Part shown: one piece after another, positions 8,699 through 17,150 of the stretch
Layout of the letters: the number at the start of each line of letters is the position of its first letter
Numbering within the stretch: the stretch's first letter is position 1
Position numbers and translations under genes: made by a program
The notes under the pieces: model-generated
The model's input: only the letters and a program-made list of their open reading frames with translations
Databases searched by the model: none
What the model was told of the DNA's origin: nothing
Source: an uncultured Lachnospiraceae bacterium
GTDB lineage: Bacteria; Bacillota; Clostridia; Lachnospirales; Lachnospiraceae
Reading direction: 5' to 3'
Assembly (NCBI GenBank): GCA_910584725.1
Contig: CAJUBE010000003.1
Coordinates: 1-64,000, forward strand
Length of the DNA stretch: 64,000 nucleotides

Positions 8699-9577
8699 TT
8701 ACCGGGGGCTGCTGTTTATAAATTGAAATATATTCTCATTCACGGGCTGCATGAGATGGTATAAAAAACCGATTTCGCGTGGGGATATGGGCTTGGAAAG
8801 TGCAATTTCAATCAGAGTGCCTTCCTGCAATTCCTGTTCCACGAACTGCTTTACGACACAGGATACCCCGATCCCCATCTTTGCAAACTCAATAAGCAGA
8901 TCCATCTCGTTTACTTCGAGGATATGCAGCGGGGTAATCTTATTCTGGGCATAGTAATTGTCCAGATGTCTGCGGGAGACATTGTCCTGATCGAGCAGCA
9001 TGATATTGCCCTGCTCAAATATCCGGTCATTGCCGCAGTTTAATTTATCCCGGTATGCCGGGGTGCAGACGAAGATGTATTCGATCACGCCCAGAGAATG
9101 GTAGACTGCCGTCCCCGGGTTTTCGGGTTTTGCCACAAGCGCTAAGTCTATGCTGCCCTGTTCCACCATGGAGCAGGCTGTCATGGAGGAGGTACAGGTA
9201 ATGGACAGGTCCGTGTTGGGATAGCGTCCCGTAAATTCCTTGAGATAGGGCATAAGAAAATGCTTGCACAGCACATTGCTGGCGGCGATCCGCAGATAGC
9301 CGGTGTTCTGGCTGTGTTTGAGATGTTCTTCCGTATCCAGAAGTATCTGAAAGGCTTTCTTCGTGTTTTCGTATAGCTGCCTTCCCTTTTCTGTCAGTTC
9401 AACCCCTTTTGATTTCCTAAAAAAGAGAGTGGTATTCAGATTTTCTTCCAGTTTTTTGACAGTTATGCTGACTGCGGGCTGGGAGATATATAATTGCGCG
9501 GCGGCTTTGGAGATGCTTTTGCATTCGGCGACGGCAAGAAAGATTTTGTATCGGGAGAGATTATCCAAGTTTTTCAT
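8699..9577 (-). CDS. LysR-family transcriptional regulator, divergent from leuC
   Basis: 292 residues. An N-terminal winged helix-turn-helix (about 6-65; SISKAAAQLYISQPAVSITVKKLEENLNTTLF) is followed by the periplasmic-binding-like effector domain. The start follows GAGGAGCAATTCTT. The gene is divergent from leuC across an AT-rich gap of 223 bases. That is the usual arrangement for a LysR regulator of the facing operon, so control of leuCD is a reasonable inference. The effector is unknown. It is tail-to-tail with the histidine kinase gene. Confidence 0.9.
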   Translation of the reverse strand: MKNLDNLSRYKIFLAVAECKSISKAAAQLYISQPAVSITVKKLEENLNTTLFFRKSKGVELTEKGRQLYENTKKAFQILLDTEEHLKHSQNTGYLRIAASNVLCKHFLMPYLKEFTGRYPNTDLSITCTSSMTACSMVEQGSIDLALVAKPENPGTAVYHSLGVIEYIFVCTPAYRDKLNCGNDRIFEQGNIMLLDQDNVSRRHLDNYYAQNKITPLHILEVNEMDLLIEFAKMGIGVSCVVKQFVEQELQEGTLIEIALSKPISPREIGFLYHLMQPVNENIFQFINSSPR

Positions 9578-9800
9578 AAGAATTGCTCCTCAATTATAAA
9601 TTATAATTATATGTTTTATAAATTATATATATTTGAATTATACCATTGTGCGGATTATAATGCAAGAAAACACAGGAATTTTGCTTGATGCCGATGTAAA
9701 AAAGTAACAGGCGGTTCCCTGTGGGATTGCATCTATACGGCCGGATAGAATTGTGGTACACTAATCAGTAAGCGCAGAGAGAATATAAGGAGGAACGACA
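9578..9800. promoter_or_regulatory. LysR-leuC divergent control region
   Basis: The part next to the LysR gene (about 9593-9645) is extremely AT-rich with overlapping dyads built from ATAAATTATA and TATAATTATA, suited to LysR binding. On the leuC side GGTACACTAA (-10-like TACACT at 9757-9762) lies 39 bases before the leuC start, with no convincing -35. AAGGAGGA precedes the leuC ATG. Confidence 0.4.
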
Positions 9801-11066
9801 ATGGGAATGACAATGACACAGAAAATTCTGGCGGCGCACGCCGGTCTGGATAAAGTGGAGGCAGGGCAGCTCATCGAGGCGGATCTCGATCTGGTGCTGG
9901 GCAACGATATCACAAGCCCCGTGGCGATCCACGAAATGGAAAAAATGAAGGTGGACGGTGTGTTTAACAAGGACAAAATCGCCCTTGTGCCGGATCATTT
10001 CGTCCCCAACAAGGATATCAAGTCCGCGGAACACTGTAAATGTGTGCGGGAATTTGCGAAGAGAAATGAGATCACCAATTATTTTGAGGTGGGACAGATG
10101 GGCATCGAGCACGCCCTTCTCCCGGAGCAGGGTCTGACCGTGGCGGGCGACGTGATTATCGGCGCGGACTCCCACACCTGTACATACGGCGCGCTGGGCG
10201 CGTTCTCCACAGGTGTCGGCAGCACGGATATGGCGGCCGGGATGGCTACCGGTAAGGCGTGGTTCAAGGTGCCTGCCGCCATCAAATTTAATCTGACGGG
10301 CAAGCCTGCGGAGTGGGTCAGCGGCAAGGACGTGATTCTGCACATCATCGGCATGATCGGCGTGGACGGTGCCCTCTACAAATCCATGGAGTTTACCGGG
10401 GACGGCATTGCGAACCTTTCCATGGACGATCGGTTCACCATCGCCAACATGGCGATCGAGGCGGGCGGCAAGAACGGGATTTTCCCGGTGGATGATCTCG
10501 CCGTCGCCTACATGAAGGAGCATGGCACGAGGGAATACAAGATATACGAGGCGGATGCCGACGCGGTCTACGACGAGGAGTACACCATTGACCTTGGCGC
10601 GCTCCGTCCCACGGTGGCATTTCCCCATCTGCCGGAGAACACAAAGACCATCGACGAGATTAAGGACGATATCAAGATCGATCAGGTGGTGATCGGCTCC
10701 TGCACCAACGGCAGACTGGACGATCTGCGGATTGCCGCGAAGGTGCTGAAAGGCAGACATGTGGCACCGGGAATGCGCTGTATCGTGATTCCCGCCACAC
10801 AGAAGATCTATTTACAGGCAATGGAGGAGGGGCTGTTAAAGACCTTTATCGAGGCGGGCGCGATCGTCAGCACCCCCACCTGCGGGCCGTGCCTTGGCGG
10901 TTACATGGGCATTCTCGCGGAGGGAGAGCGCTGCGTGTCCACCACGAACCGCAACTTTGTGGGCCGTATGGGACATGTGGATTCCGAGATTTATCTGGCA
11001 AGCCCCGCAGTCGCGGCGGCAAGCGCGGTGACAGGGAAGATCTCCTGTCCCTGCCAGCTTGCGTGA
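9801..11066 (+). CDS. leuC: 3-isopropylmalate dehydratase large subunit
   Basis: 421 residues, the length of the shorter (archaeal-type) LeuC class. It forms the [4Fe-4S] aconitase-like isomerase of leucine synthesis with LeuD. The cluster ligands are visible as Cys301 (GSCTNG) and Cys361/Cys364 (TPTCGPC). Other family marks are GADSHTCTYGALGAFSTGVG and the C-terminal TTNRNFVGRMGH substrate motif. A strong AAGGAGGA ribosome site sets the start. leuD follows after 282 bases that hold a hairpin array and a short reading frame, which is long for a leuCD junction. leuB and leuA are not in the window. Confidence 0.96.
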   Translation: MGMTMTQKILAAHAGLDKVEAGQLIEADLDLVLGNDITSPVAIHEMEKMKVDGVFNKDKIALVPDHFVPNKDIKSAEHCKCVREFAKRNEITNYFEVGQMGIEHALLPEQGLTVAGDVIIGADSHTCTYGALGAFSTGVGSTDMAAGMATGKAWFKVPAAIKFNLTGKPAEWVSGKDVILHIIGMIGVDGALYKSMEFTGDGIANLSMDDRFTIANMAIEAGGKNGIFPVDDLAVAYMKEHGTREYKIYEADADAVYDEEYTIDLGALRPTVAFPHLPENTKTIDEIKDDIKIDQVVIGSCTNGRLDDLRIAAKVLKGRHVAPGMRCIVIPATQKIYLQAMEEGLLKTFIEAGAIVSTPTCGPCLGGYMGILAEGERCVSTTNRNFVGRMGHVDSEIYLASPAVAAASAVTGKISCPCQLA

Positions 11067-11082
11067 AAGCATTGAGCAGTGC

Positions 11083-11182
11083 GCATCCATCAGAATAAGC
11101 GCGGGGGAGCTTGCTCACCTGAGCGATTGTTCTGATGGATGCATAGGGCGAAAGCCCGCGAACGAAAAACCCGAAGGGTTTT
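11083..11182 (+). repeat. leuC-leuD intercistronic hairpin array
   Basis: Three consecutive stem-loops are seen. The first is a long hairpin, GCATCCATCAGAA pairing perfectly with TTCTGATGGATGC (11083-11095 with 11130-11142), with a small GAGC/GCTC helix inside. The second is GGGC-GAAA-GCCC (11146-11157). The third is AAAACCC-GAA-GGGTTTT (11166-11182). Its TTTT belongs to the stem and is followed by GAG, so termination is unlikely. It could set the relative amounts of LeuC and LeuD by RNA processing or stability. No other copy of this sequence was noticed in the window. Confidence 0.7.
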
Positions 11183-11214
11183 GAGTCTGCGCTGCGCCGG
11201 AAAGGAATCTGCCC

Positions 11215-11352
11215 ATGGGACTAATCGCTAATCAGATAGCAGTGGAGATGCTCTGTAAAATGGCAGAGAAACTGACAAGAGCCTGCAGTAAGGATGAGAA
11301 GAAATCTGAGAAGAATCATAAAGACGGAAACGGAAAGGAAGAAAAATCATGA
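11215..11352 (+). CDS. Small 45-residue protein, translationally coupled to leuD (hypothetical)
   Basis: The ATG follows AAAGGAA by about eight bases. The frame ends in a TGA that overlaps the leuD ATG as ATGA, a classic coupling arrangement. The product has an amphipathic or hydrophobic N-terminal part (MGLIANQIAVEMLCKMAEKL) and a strongly charged Lys/Glu-rich tail. No family is recognised. It may be a real small protein or only a device to couple leuD translation. Reading-frame length alone is weak evidence; the ribosome site and overlap are what support it. Confidence 0.45.
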   Translation: MGLIANQIAVEMLCKMAEKLTRACSKDEKKSEKNHKDGNGKEEKS

Positions 11353-11852
11353 AAGCTGCAAAAGGAACAGTATTTAAATATGGGGACAATGTGGATACGG
11401 ATGTGATCATCCCCGCGCGCTACTTAAACTCCTCCGACCCGGCGGAGCTGGCGACCCATTGTATGGAGGATATCGACAAGGAATTTATCAATAAGGTGAA
11501 CAAAGGCGACATCATCGTAGCCACAAAGAATTTCGGCTGCGGTTCTTCGAGAGAGCACGCACCCATCGCCATCAAGGCGGCAGGGGTGAGCTGCGTGATC
11601 GCGGAGACCTTCGCCCGTATCTTTTACAGAAACGCCATCAATATCGGGCTGCCTATCGTGGAATGCCCCGAGGCGGCTGCCGCGATTGAGGCGGGAGACG
11701 AGGTGGAAGTGGATTTCGATTCCGGCGTGATCACCGACGTGACCAAAGGAACGACTTATCAGGGGCAGGCATTCCCCGAGTTCATGCAGAAGATTATCGC
11801 GGCGGAAGGGTTAGTTAACTATATCAACACCACGCAGGCGCAATCTATGTGA
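11349..11852 (+). CDS. leuD: 3-isopropylmalate dehydratase small subunit
   Basis: 167 residues, the short LeuD class that pairs with the approximately 420-residue LeuC. It forms the swivelling domain of the isomerase that converts 2- to 3-isopropylmalate. The motifs DTDVIIPARYLN (substrate-specificity loop) and FGCGSSREHAPIAIKAAG are diagnostic. The ATG overlaps the stop of the preceding 45-residue frame and has AAAGGAAG upstream. Its own stop overlaps another ATG (TGATG) that opens a very short frame. Confidence 0.96.
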   Translation: MKAAKGTVFKYGDNVDTDVIIPARYLNSSDPAELATHCMEDIDKEFINKVNKGDIIVATKNFGCGSSREHAPIAIKAAGVSCVIAETFARIFYRNAINIGLPIVECPEAAAAIEAGDEVEVDFDSGVITDVTKGTTYQGQAFPEFMQKIIAAEGLVNYINTTQAQSM

Positions 11853-11978
11853 TGAGAGTGGATTTCATTGTAAAGGCAGACGGTTTTTATATCATCGAAT
11901 ATGGAGGAACATAACGAAAAGGTAATCAGAAAAGCCGAAAAGCAGATAGCCAAAATCAATGAAAAGCTGAAATTCTAA
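11852..11978 (+). other. Two very short reading frames after leuD (20 and 25 codons)
   Basis: An ATG overlapping the leuD stop opens a 20-residue frame (11852-11914) ending in GFYIIEYGGT. A second ATG at 11901 in another frame gives 25 residues (MEEHNEKVIRKAEKQIAKIN then EKLKF), helical and highly charged. They could be the frameshifted halves of one small gene, or chance. No family is recognised and support is weak. Confidence 0.2.
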
Positions 11979-11994
11979 GAAAAGGATAAGAATT

Positions 11995-12783
11995 ATGATC
12001 TACAGGGTCGGTGACGGCGACAATCCCGCCTATGACTATAACAGTCAATTAAAACCTGCCAAAAATGCCGAAAGTCAGGAGAAATTCAGCCTGGACCGGC
12101 AGAAGGAACAGGACGTTCCGAAAAAGAAAGAGGAGAAGGGCGAGGACAAAAAACTGCATCAGAAACCCGGCGTCGATATCAGGGCGCAGGGCGGCGTTAA
12201 GCTGGAGCTGTCCGGCAGCCGTGCAGACGAACGGGAACGGACGACGGGCCATGCCACAAAATCCGAAAGCACGGGCGACGGACTGTTCGGCGGTGTGCTG
12301 TCGATTTTGAAAAGCCTGTTTGCGGCGCTGGGAAAGTTCTTTTACAAAGTATGGAATGATCCGCCGCAGGAGGTCGTTTCCGAAGATGTGACGCCTGAGG
12401 AAGCGGAGCGCTATACCGAAGAGTATTACGCGATGAAGGGGATTCCCAGGCCGGAAGTCTCGACAGAGACGGAAAAGAAGGAAATGTCTGCAGGCGCAGA
12501 CGTTTCGAAGACGGCGGAAGAAGCTGCGGAAGGCGTAAGCGGTCAGGAAAGGAAAGAGGAATTTGAGGCAAAACAGGCGGAGCGGGATGAAAAAATCCGA
12601 AAGCATCTGCGCTCAGGGAATTTGGAGCAGGTGATCAGCCTGCTTACCGAGGACGGCAGACGGTCTGTCGCCAAAAACTCCACGCTGTTAACGTATTATG
12701 ACAAAAACGGAAAACTGACGCAGATTAACGCGTCGGATAGAGAGCGGATTCTACACGGAGACCGCCATGTAAAAACGCTGTAG
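11995..12783 (+). CDS. Hypothetical protein, charged, with one hydrophobic segment
   Basis: 262 residues. The N-terminal 80 residues are Lys/Glu/Gln-rich and probably disordered. A hydrophobic stretch at about residues 97-117 (GLFGGVLSILKSLFAALGKFF) could be a membrane or amphipathic helix. An acidic linker follows, and then a compact C-terminal part (about 195-262; IRKHLRSGNLEQVISLLTEDG) that looks folded. I do not recognise a family. AAAGGATAAGAATT precedes the ATG. The gene ends two bases from the convergent diguanylate cyclase gene. Confidence 0.7.
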   Translation: MIYRVGDGDNPAYDYNSQLKPAKNAESQEKFSLDRQKEQDVPKKKEEKGEDKKLHQKPGVDIRAQGGVKLELSGSRADERERTTGHATKSESTGDGLFGGVLSILKSLFAALGKFFYKVWNDPPQEVVSEDVTPEEAERYTEEYYAMKGIPRPEVSTETEKKEMSAGADVSKTAEEAAEGVSGQERKEEFEAKQAERDEKIRKHLRSGNLEQVISLLTEDGRRSVAKNSTLLTYYDKNGKLTQINASDRERILHGDRHVKTL

Positions 12784-12785
12784 GC

Positions 12786-13904
12786 TCAGAGAACCACAGC
12801 GTTTTTTCCATTCCGTTTTCCGCAGTAGAGGTTATAATCGGCTCTTGTGATCGTGTCCTCCACGGGTTCACTGCCGTTATAGAGGGCGATGCCGAGCGTG
12901 AGGGAACAGTGAATCCACTTATCGTTCAGTTCAAACACACGGTTTGCCACATTTCTGCGTATATTTTCCGCGATGCGAAAGGAGCTTTCTTCCGAAGCGT
13001 TGTTGATCAGGATCAGAATTTCTTCTCCGCCCCAGCGGCACACATACCCCTTCCCCCTTACCTGCTCTGAGGTGATTTTGGCAATTCCCTTTAATACCAC
13101 ATCTCCAAAATCGTGTCCATAAGTATCGTTTACCTTCTTAAAATTATCAATATCACACATAATCAGGGCAAAACTGGATGCCGATTCCACAGCCTGATTG
13201 AGAAAGATATCCATGCTCCGTCGGTTGTAAAGACCCGTCAGCGGATCTGTGCTGGCCAGCTTATCCAAAATAGCGTTCTGATGCTTGAGCTGGCTGCTTG
13301 ACAGTTGCATTTCGAATACGAAAACAAGCGAGAAGAGGATCAGGAATACAAAGGCGCAGAGGGAATTGAACACATAAAGAGACAATTCCAGCGCAATATT
13401 GCCTATATCCACAAGGGGTTCTCCAAAGAAGGAGAGAAATTTACATGCCAAAAATGCGACAGCAGAAAAAACGGCGGACACCGTAGCTAATGTAAATTTT
13501 TTTTGTTTGATATCGAGGGTGTAGCAGATATAAAAACCTACAGGGATAATGGCGATGATATACTGCGCAAAGCCGAATTTCCAACCGAGACAGATCGTGG
13601 CGGCAAAAGAATGCAGAATAACCTCTATGTATGTGATGAGATAAATCATCAGATAATGCTCCCGGTCACCCCACATCAGCCAGAAACATGCTGCATAGGT
13701 AAGTACGCTGAAAATATTAAAATAGAATAAAGGCATAATTTGAAAAATAGCAAAAATGACAACCAAAAAAACATGTACAGATGCGATGGAGCCGATCAGT
13801 ACATGGAATTTCAGCCGGTTTGTAATCTGGGTTTTGCCTGTCAGAACATCCTTTAATTTGTTAAAGCCTTTTTTCAAGCGGGTTTTCCATTGGTTCGTAT
13901 TCAT
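12786..13904 (-). CDS. Membrane GGDEF-domain diguanylate cyclase
   Basis: 372 residues from the ATG preceded by AGGAA; a GTG 33 bases further upstream is an alternative. About six membrane helices fill the first 210 residues. The GGDEF domain has the expected DPLTGLYNRR start, the metal-binding Asp in CDIDNFKKVNDTYGH and the active-site signature as GGEEI (RWGGEEILIL), a functional variant of GGEEF. It should make cyclic di-GMP from two GTP. No clear RxxD inhibitory site or EAL domain is present. It is convergent with the preceding hypothetical gene and transcribed alone. Confidence 0.92.
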   Translation of the reverse strand: MNTNQWKTRLKKGFNKLKDVLTGKTQITNRLKFHVLIGSIASVHVFLVVIFAIFQIMPLFYFNIFSVLTYAACFWLMWGDREHYLMIYLITYIEVILHSFAATICLGWKFGFAQYIIAIIPVGFYICYTLDIKQKKFTLATVSAVFSAVAFLACKFLSFFGEPLVDIGNIALELSLYVFNSLCAFVFLILFSLVFVFEMQLSSSQLKHQNAILDKLASTDPLTGLYNRRSMDIFLNQAVESASSFALIMCDIDNFKKVNDTYGHDFGDVVLKGIAKITSEQVRGKGYVCRWGGEEILILINNASEESSFRIAENIRRNVANRVFELNDKWIHCSLTLGIALYNGSEPVEDTITRADYNLYCGKRNGKNAVVL

Positions 13905-14043
13905 AAGCCGGATTCCTGTTTGTAAGGTTTTGTACACAATTAATTTACCCTAATTATACTCCTCATCTATTTATTTGTAAACCGCCCGCCCTGTCAATCC
14001 GTGTCGGTATTCGGACGATTTATACCTCCAAAGAAGAAAACAC

Positions 14044-14072
14044 TTGTTCGGTCGCACGATATCTGGTATACT
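14044..14072 (+). promoter_or_regulatory. SigA-type promoter placed to give a leaderless mRNA
   Basis: TTGTTC (14044-14049), a 17-base spacer and TATACT (14067-14072). Transcription should start at 14079-14080, and 14080 is the A of the ATG of the following gene. No ribosome site precedes that ATG. Confidence 0.5.
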
Positions 14073-14079
14073 TTCTTTT

Positions 14080-14817
14080 ATGGACAAGAATGCATTTGAA
14101 CAGGCAAAATTGAAGGTGCTGTTAAAACAGAATGATCCCCATGGCTTTGGGACGCTTCAGGAAAAGACGGTTCACGCGGTTATGAAGCTCTACTACGAAC
14201 CTGATGAGGACTGCCATGAGGTGCCTGTGGAGGGATATATCGCAGATATTTACAGAAATGGACATATCATAGAGATACAGAACGGGAATTTCGGGAGGCT
14301 GCGTCCGAAGCTCACCGCCTTTCTGCCGCTTTATACGGTCACGGTTGTGTTTCCGATCCCCCATTTTAAATGGCTGATCTGGATGAACGAGGAGAGCGGG
14401 GAGCTTTCCCAAAAGCACAAATCTCCAGTAACGGGAAACGCCTACCACGCCTTTGCGGAGTTGTATCGAATCAAACCTTTTTTAAAGGATCCGCACCTGT
14501 CCTTCGCCTTTCCGTTGATTGACATGGACGAGTATCGGCTTTTAAACGGCTGGAGCCGCAATAAAAAGCGAGGCTCTACGCGCTACGACAGGATGCCCCT
14601 TTCCCTTTATGACGAAATACGAGTGGAACGGACAGAGGATTTTATGCAGTTTGTGCCGATTGACCTGGCGGAACCTTTTACGATTACGGATTTTGCGAAG
14701 GCGGCGGGAATCAGGCGGGATCTGGCTGCAGATGCCGTACCGATTCTGATGTATCTGGATATCCTGCGAAGGGACGGGAAGCGGGGACGCGAATACCTGT
14801 ACCGGGTGGAGGAGTGA
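14080..14817 (+). CDS. Hypothetical protein with nuclease-like core and C-terminal winged helix
   Basis: 245 residues. The segment VEGYIADIYRNGHIIEIQNGNFGRLRPKL (about residues 50-80) has an Asp and an E-x-Q spaced as in PD-(D/E)xK nuclease folds, preceded by a conserved-looking Glu-rich helix. The last 60 residues (FTITDFAKAAGIRRDLAADAVPILMYLDIL) look like a winged helix. I do not recognise a named family, and nuclease activity is inference from this short pattern. The ATG coincides with the expected transcription start of the promoter just upstream; a TTG 36 bases earlier lies inside the -35 element. It stands alone, between the diguanylate cyclase and topoisomerase genes. Confidence 0.65.
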   Translation: MDKNAFEQAKLKVLLKQNDPHGFGTLQEKTVHAVMKLYYEPDEDCHEVPVEGYIADIYRNGHIIEIQNGNFGRLRPKLTAFLPLYTVTVVFPIPHFKWLIWMNEESGELSQKHKSPVTGNAYHAFAELYRIKPFLKDPHLSFAFPLIDMDEYRLLNGWSRNKKRGSTRYDRMPLSLYDEIRVERTEDFMQFVPIDLAEPFTITDFAKAAGIRRDLAADAVPILMYLDILRRDGKRGREYLYRVEE

Positions 14818-14995
14818 GCACACGACGGCACAGCACTCTATTTTGCTAATAACAGTGCAACAATTCTTTTTAAACCGTATTTTTGTTCCTGCACGGCTTG
14901 CAAAACGGTGCGTGCGGCAGTTTTGAACCTGCTCTGCACAGGCCGGACGGCAGCCGGAAAGGCATAGGGCATTCCCCATAATATGGTACTTTTTC

Positions 14996-15025
14996 TTTAC
15001 AAAAATACCAGATTTATGGTATGCT
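14996..15025 (+). promoter_or_regulatory. Promoter of the topoisomerase operon, and content of the 14.82-15.14 kb gap
   Basis: TTTACA (14996-15001), an 18-base spacer and TATGCT (15020-15025). An ATACCA/TGGTAT inverted repeat lies across the spacer and start of the -10 and could be an operator. The rest of the 325-base gap shows no gene, only short GC-rich dyads near 14890-14960. Confidence 0.5.
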
Positions 15026-15142
15026 ACGCATAGCAACGGCAGTACACCGGCAGAGGGGAAATGAAGGAAATCCTGCAATGCGCGATTTTTGTCGAAAAAT
15101 TCTTTCCGCAGTCAGTTTACTGCAAAGTGAGGTTAAACGAAA

Positions 15143-17071
15143 ATGGCAAAGACAGATAACAATACATACGACGCCTCCAGCATCACAGTCCTGGAGGGAT
15201 TGGAAGCGGTCCGGGTTCGGCCCGGCATGTACATCGGCAGCGTCTCCACCAAGGGATTAAACCATCTGATCTATGAGATCATGGACAACGCGGTGGACGA
15301 GCATCTGGCGGGCTACTGCAGCACCATAAGGGTGACGCTGGAGGCGGACGGTTCCGCTACCGTTTCGGATAACGGCCGCGGTATTCCCGTGGGGATGCAT
15401 GAGAAGGGCATCAGCGCGGAAAGGCTTGTTTTCACCACGCTTCACGCGGGCGGCAAATTTGACAATGACGCCTACAAGACAAGCGGCGGCCTGCACGGCG
15501 TGGGCTCCTCGGTGGTAAACGCCCTGTCTGCCTGGCTCCATGTGACCGTGAAGACCGGCGGACAGATCTATGAGGATCACTATGAGCGCGGCGTTCCCAC
15601 GATGGAACTGAAGGGCGGGCTGCTCCCTGTCGTCGGAAAGACAAGGGAGTCAGGCACTACCATAAGCTTTCTGCCGGACGACACCATCTTTGACAAGACC
15701 CGGTTCAAGGAGGACGACGTGAAGAGCCGCCTCCACGAGACCGCTTACTTAAACCCGGAGCTTACGATTATCTATGAGGATAAGAGAGGCCCGGAAACAG
15801 AACATATCGAGTACCATGAGCCGGAAGGCATTGTGGGCTTTATCAAGGATATGAACAAGAGCCGGGAGGCCATCCACGATGTCATTTATTTTAAAGGCGA
15901 GGCGGAAGGCATCACGGTGGAGTGCGCGTTCCAGTACGTGAATGAGTTTCACGAGAATGTGCTGGGCTTTTGTAATAATATCTACAACGCCGAGGGGGGC
16001 ACCCATCTGACCGGCTTTAAGACCATGTTCACAAACGTGATTAACACTTACGCCAGAGGGCTTAACATCTTAAAGGAAAAGGACGTGAATTTCACCGGGG
16101 CGGATGTGAGAAACGGCATGACGGCGGTTGTCTCCATCAAGCATCCCGATCCCCGCTTTGAGGGGCAGACGAAGACCAAGCTGGACAATCAGGACGCGGC
16201 GAAGGTGGTCAGCAAGGTGACAGGCGACGAGATCGTCCGCTTTTTCGACCGCAATCTGGAAACTTTAAAGAGCATTATCGGCTGTGCGGAAAAGGCGGCG
16301 AAAATCCGCAAGACCGAGGAGAAAGCGAAGACCAATCTTCTGACGAAACAGAAGTTCTCCTTCGACTCCAACGGGAAGTTAGCCAACTGCGAGTCAAAAG
16401 ATGCCTCTAAGTGCGAAATCTTCATCGTGGAGGGAGACTCCGCGGGCGGCAGCGCCAAGACTGCCAGAAACCGCATGTATCAGGCGATTCTGCCGATCCG
16501 CGGCAAGATCCTGAACGTGGAGAAGGCGAGCATCGACAAGGTGCTGGCAAACGCCGAGATCAAGACGATGATCAACGCGTTCGGCTGCGGTTTTTCGGAA
16601 GGCTACGGCAATGACTTTGACATTTCAAAGCTCCGCTACGACAAGATTATCATTATGGCCGATGCGGATGTGGACGGCGCGCATATTTCCACATTGCTGC
16701 TCACCTTATTCTATCGCTTTATGCCGGAACTGATCTACGAGGGACATGTCTATATCGCCATGCCGCCCTTGTATAAAGCTATGCCATCCAAAGGGGCGGA
16801 AGAGTACCTCTACGACGACAAGGCGCTGGAAAAGTATCGGAAACGGCACAAAGGGCCCTTCACGTTACAGCGGTATAAGGGTCTTGGCGAGATGGATGCC
16901 GAACAGCTCTGGGAGACGACCCTTGATCCCGACAAAAGGCTCTTAAAGCTGGTGGAGATCGAGGACGCCCGCATGGCCAGCGAGGTGACGGAGATGCTGA
17001 TGGGCACGGAGGTGCCGCCCAGAAAGGCGTTTATCTACAAGAATGCGCAGGATGCGGAGCTGGACATCTGA
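15143..17071 (+). CDS. Type IIA DNA topoisomerase subunit B (ParE/GyrB-like)
   Basis: 642 residues. The GHKL ATPase domain has EIMDNAVDEHLAG and GRGIPVGMHEKG, with GGLHGVGSSVVNALS as the ATP lid. The transducer domain follows, then TOPRIM with EGDSAGGSAKTARNR and the metal-binding DADVDG, and the C-terminal QLWETTLDP. Together with the next gene it forms an ATP-dependent DNA strand-passing enzyme. The pair is not beside dnaA/recF, and its A subunit lacks a GyrA box. It is therefore probably topoisomerase IV or a second gyrase-like set, although RGKILNVEKA in TOPRIM is closer to GyrB wording. I leave the symbol open. Confidence 0.92.
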   Translation: MAKTDNNTYDASSITVLEGLEAVRVRPGMYIGSVSTKGLNHLIYEIMDNAVDEHLAGYCSTIRVTLEADGSATVSDNGRGIPVGMHEKGISAERLVFTTLHAGGKFDNDAYKTSGGLHGVGSSVVNALSAWLHVTVKTGGQIYEDHYERGVPTMELKGGLLPVVGKTRESGTTISFLPDDTIFDKTRFKEDDVKSRLHETAYLNPELTIIYEDKRGPETEHIEYHEPEGIVGFIKDMNKSREAIHDVIYFKGEAEGITVECAFQYVNEFHENVLGFCNNIYNAEGGTHLTGFKTMFTNVINTYARGLNILKEKDVNFTGADVRNGMTAVVSIKHPDPRFEGQTKTKLDNQDAAKVVSKVTGDEIVRFFDRNLETLKSIIGCAEKAAKIRKTEEKAKTNLLTKQKFSFDSNGKLANCESKDASKCEIFIVEGDSAGGSAKTARNRMYQAILPIRGKILNVEKASIDKVLANAEIKTMINAFGCGFSEGYGNDFDISKLRYDKIIIMADADVDGAHISTLLLTLFYRFMPELIYEGHVYIAMPPLYKAMPSKGAEEYLYDDKALEKYRKRHKGPFTLQRYKGLGEMDAEQLWETTLDPDKRLLKLVEIEDARMASEVTEMLMGTEVPPRKAFIYKNAQDAELDI

Positions 17072-17150
17072 CAGCTTTTGGGAGATCAAAAAGTCACTTG
17101 GCCCGTTGCTCGCGGGAATAAAATGACAGTATATAAGAGAGAGAAGAAAC

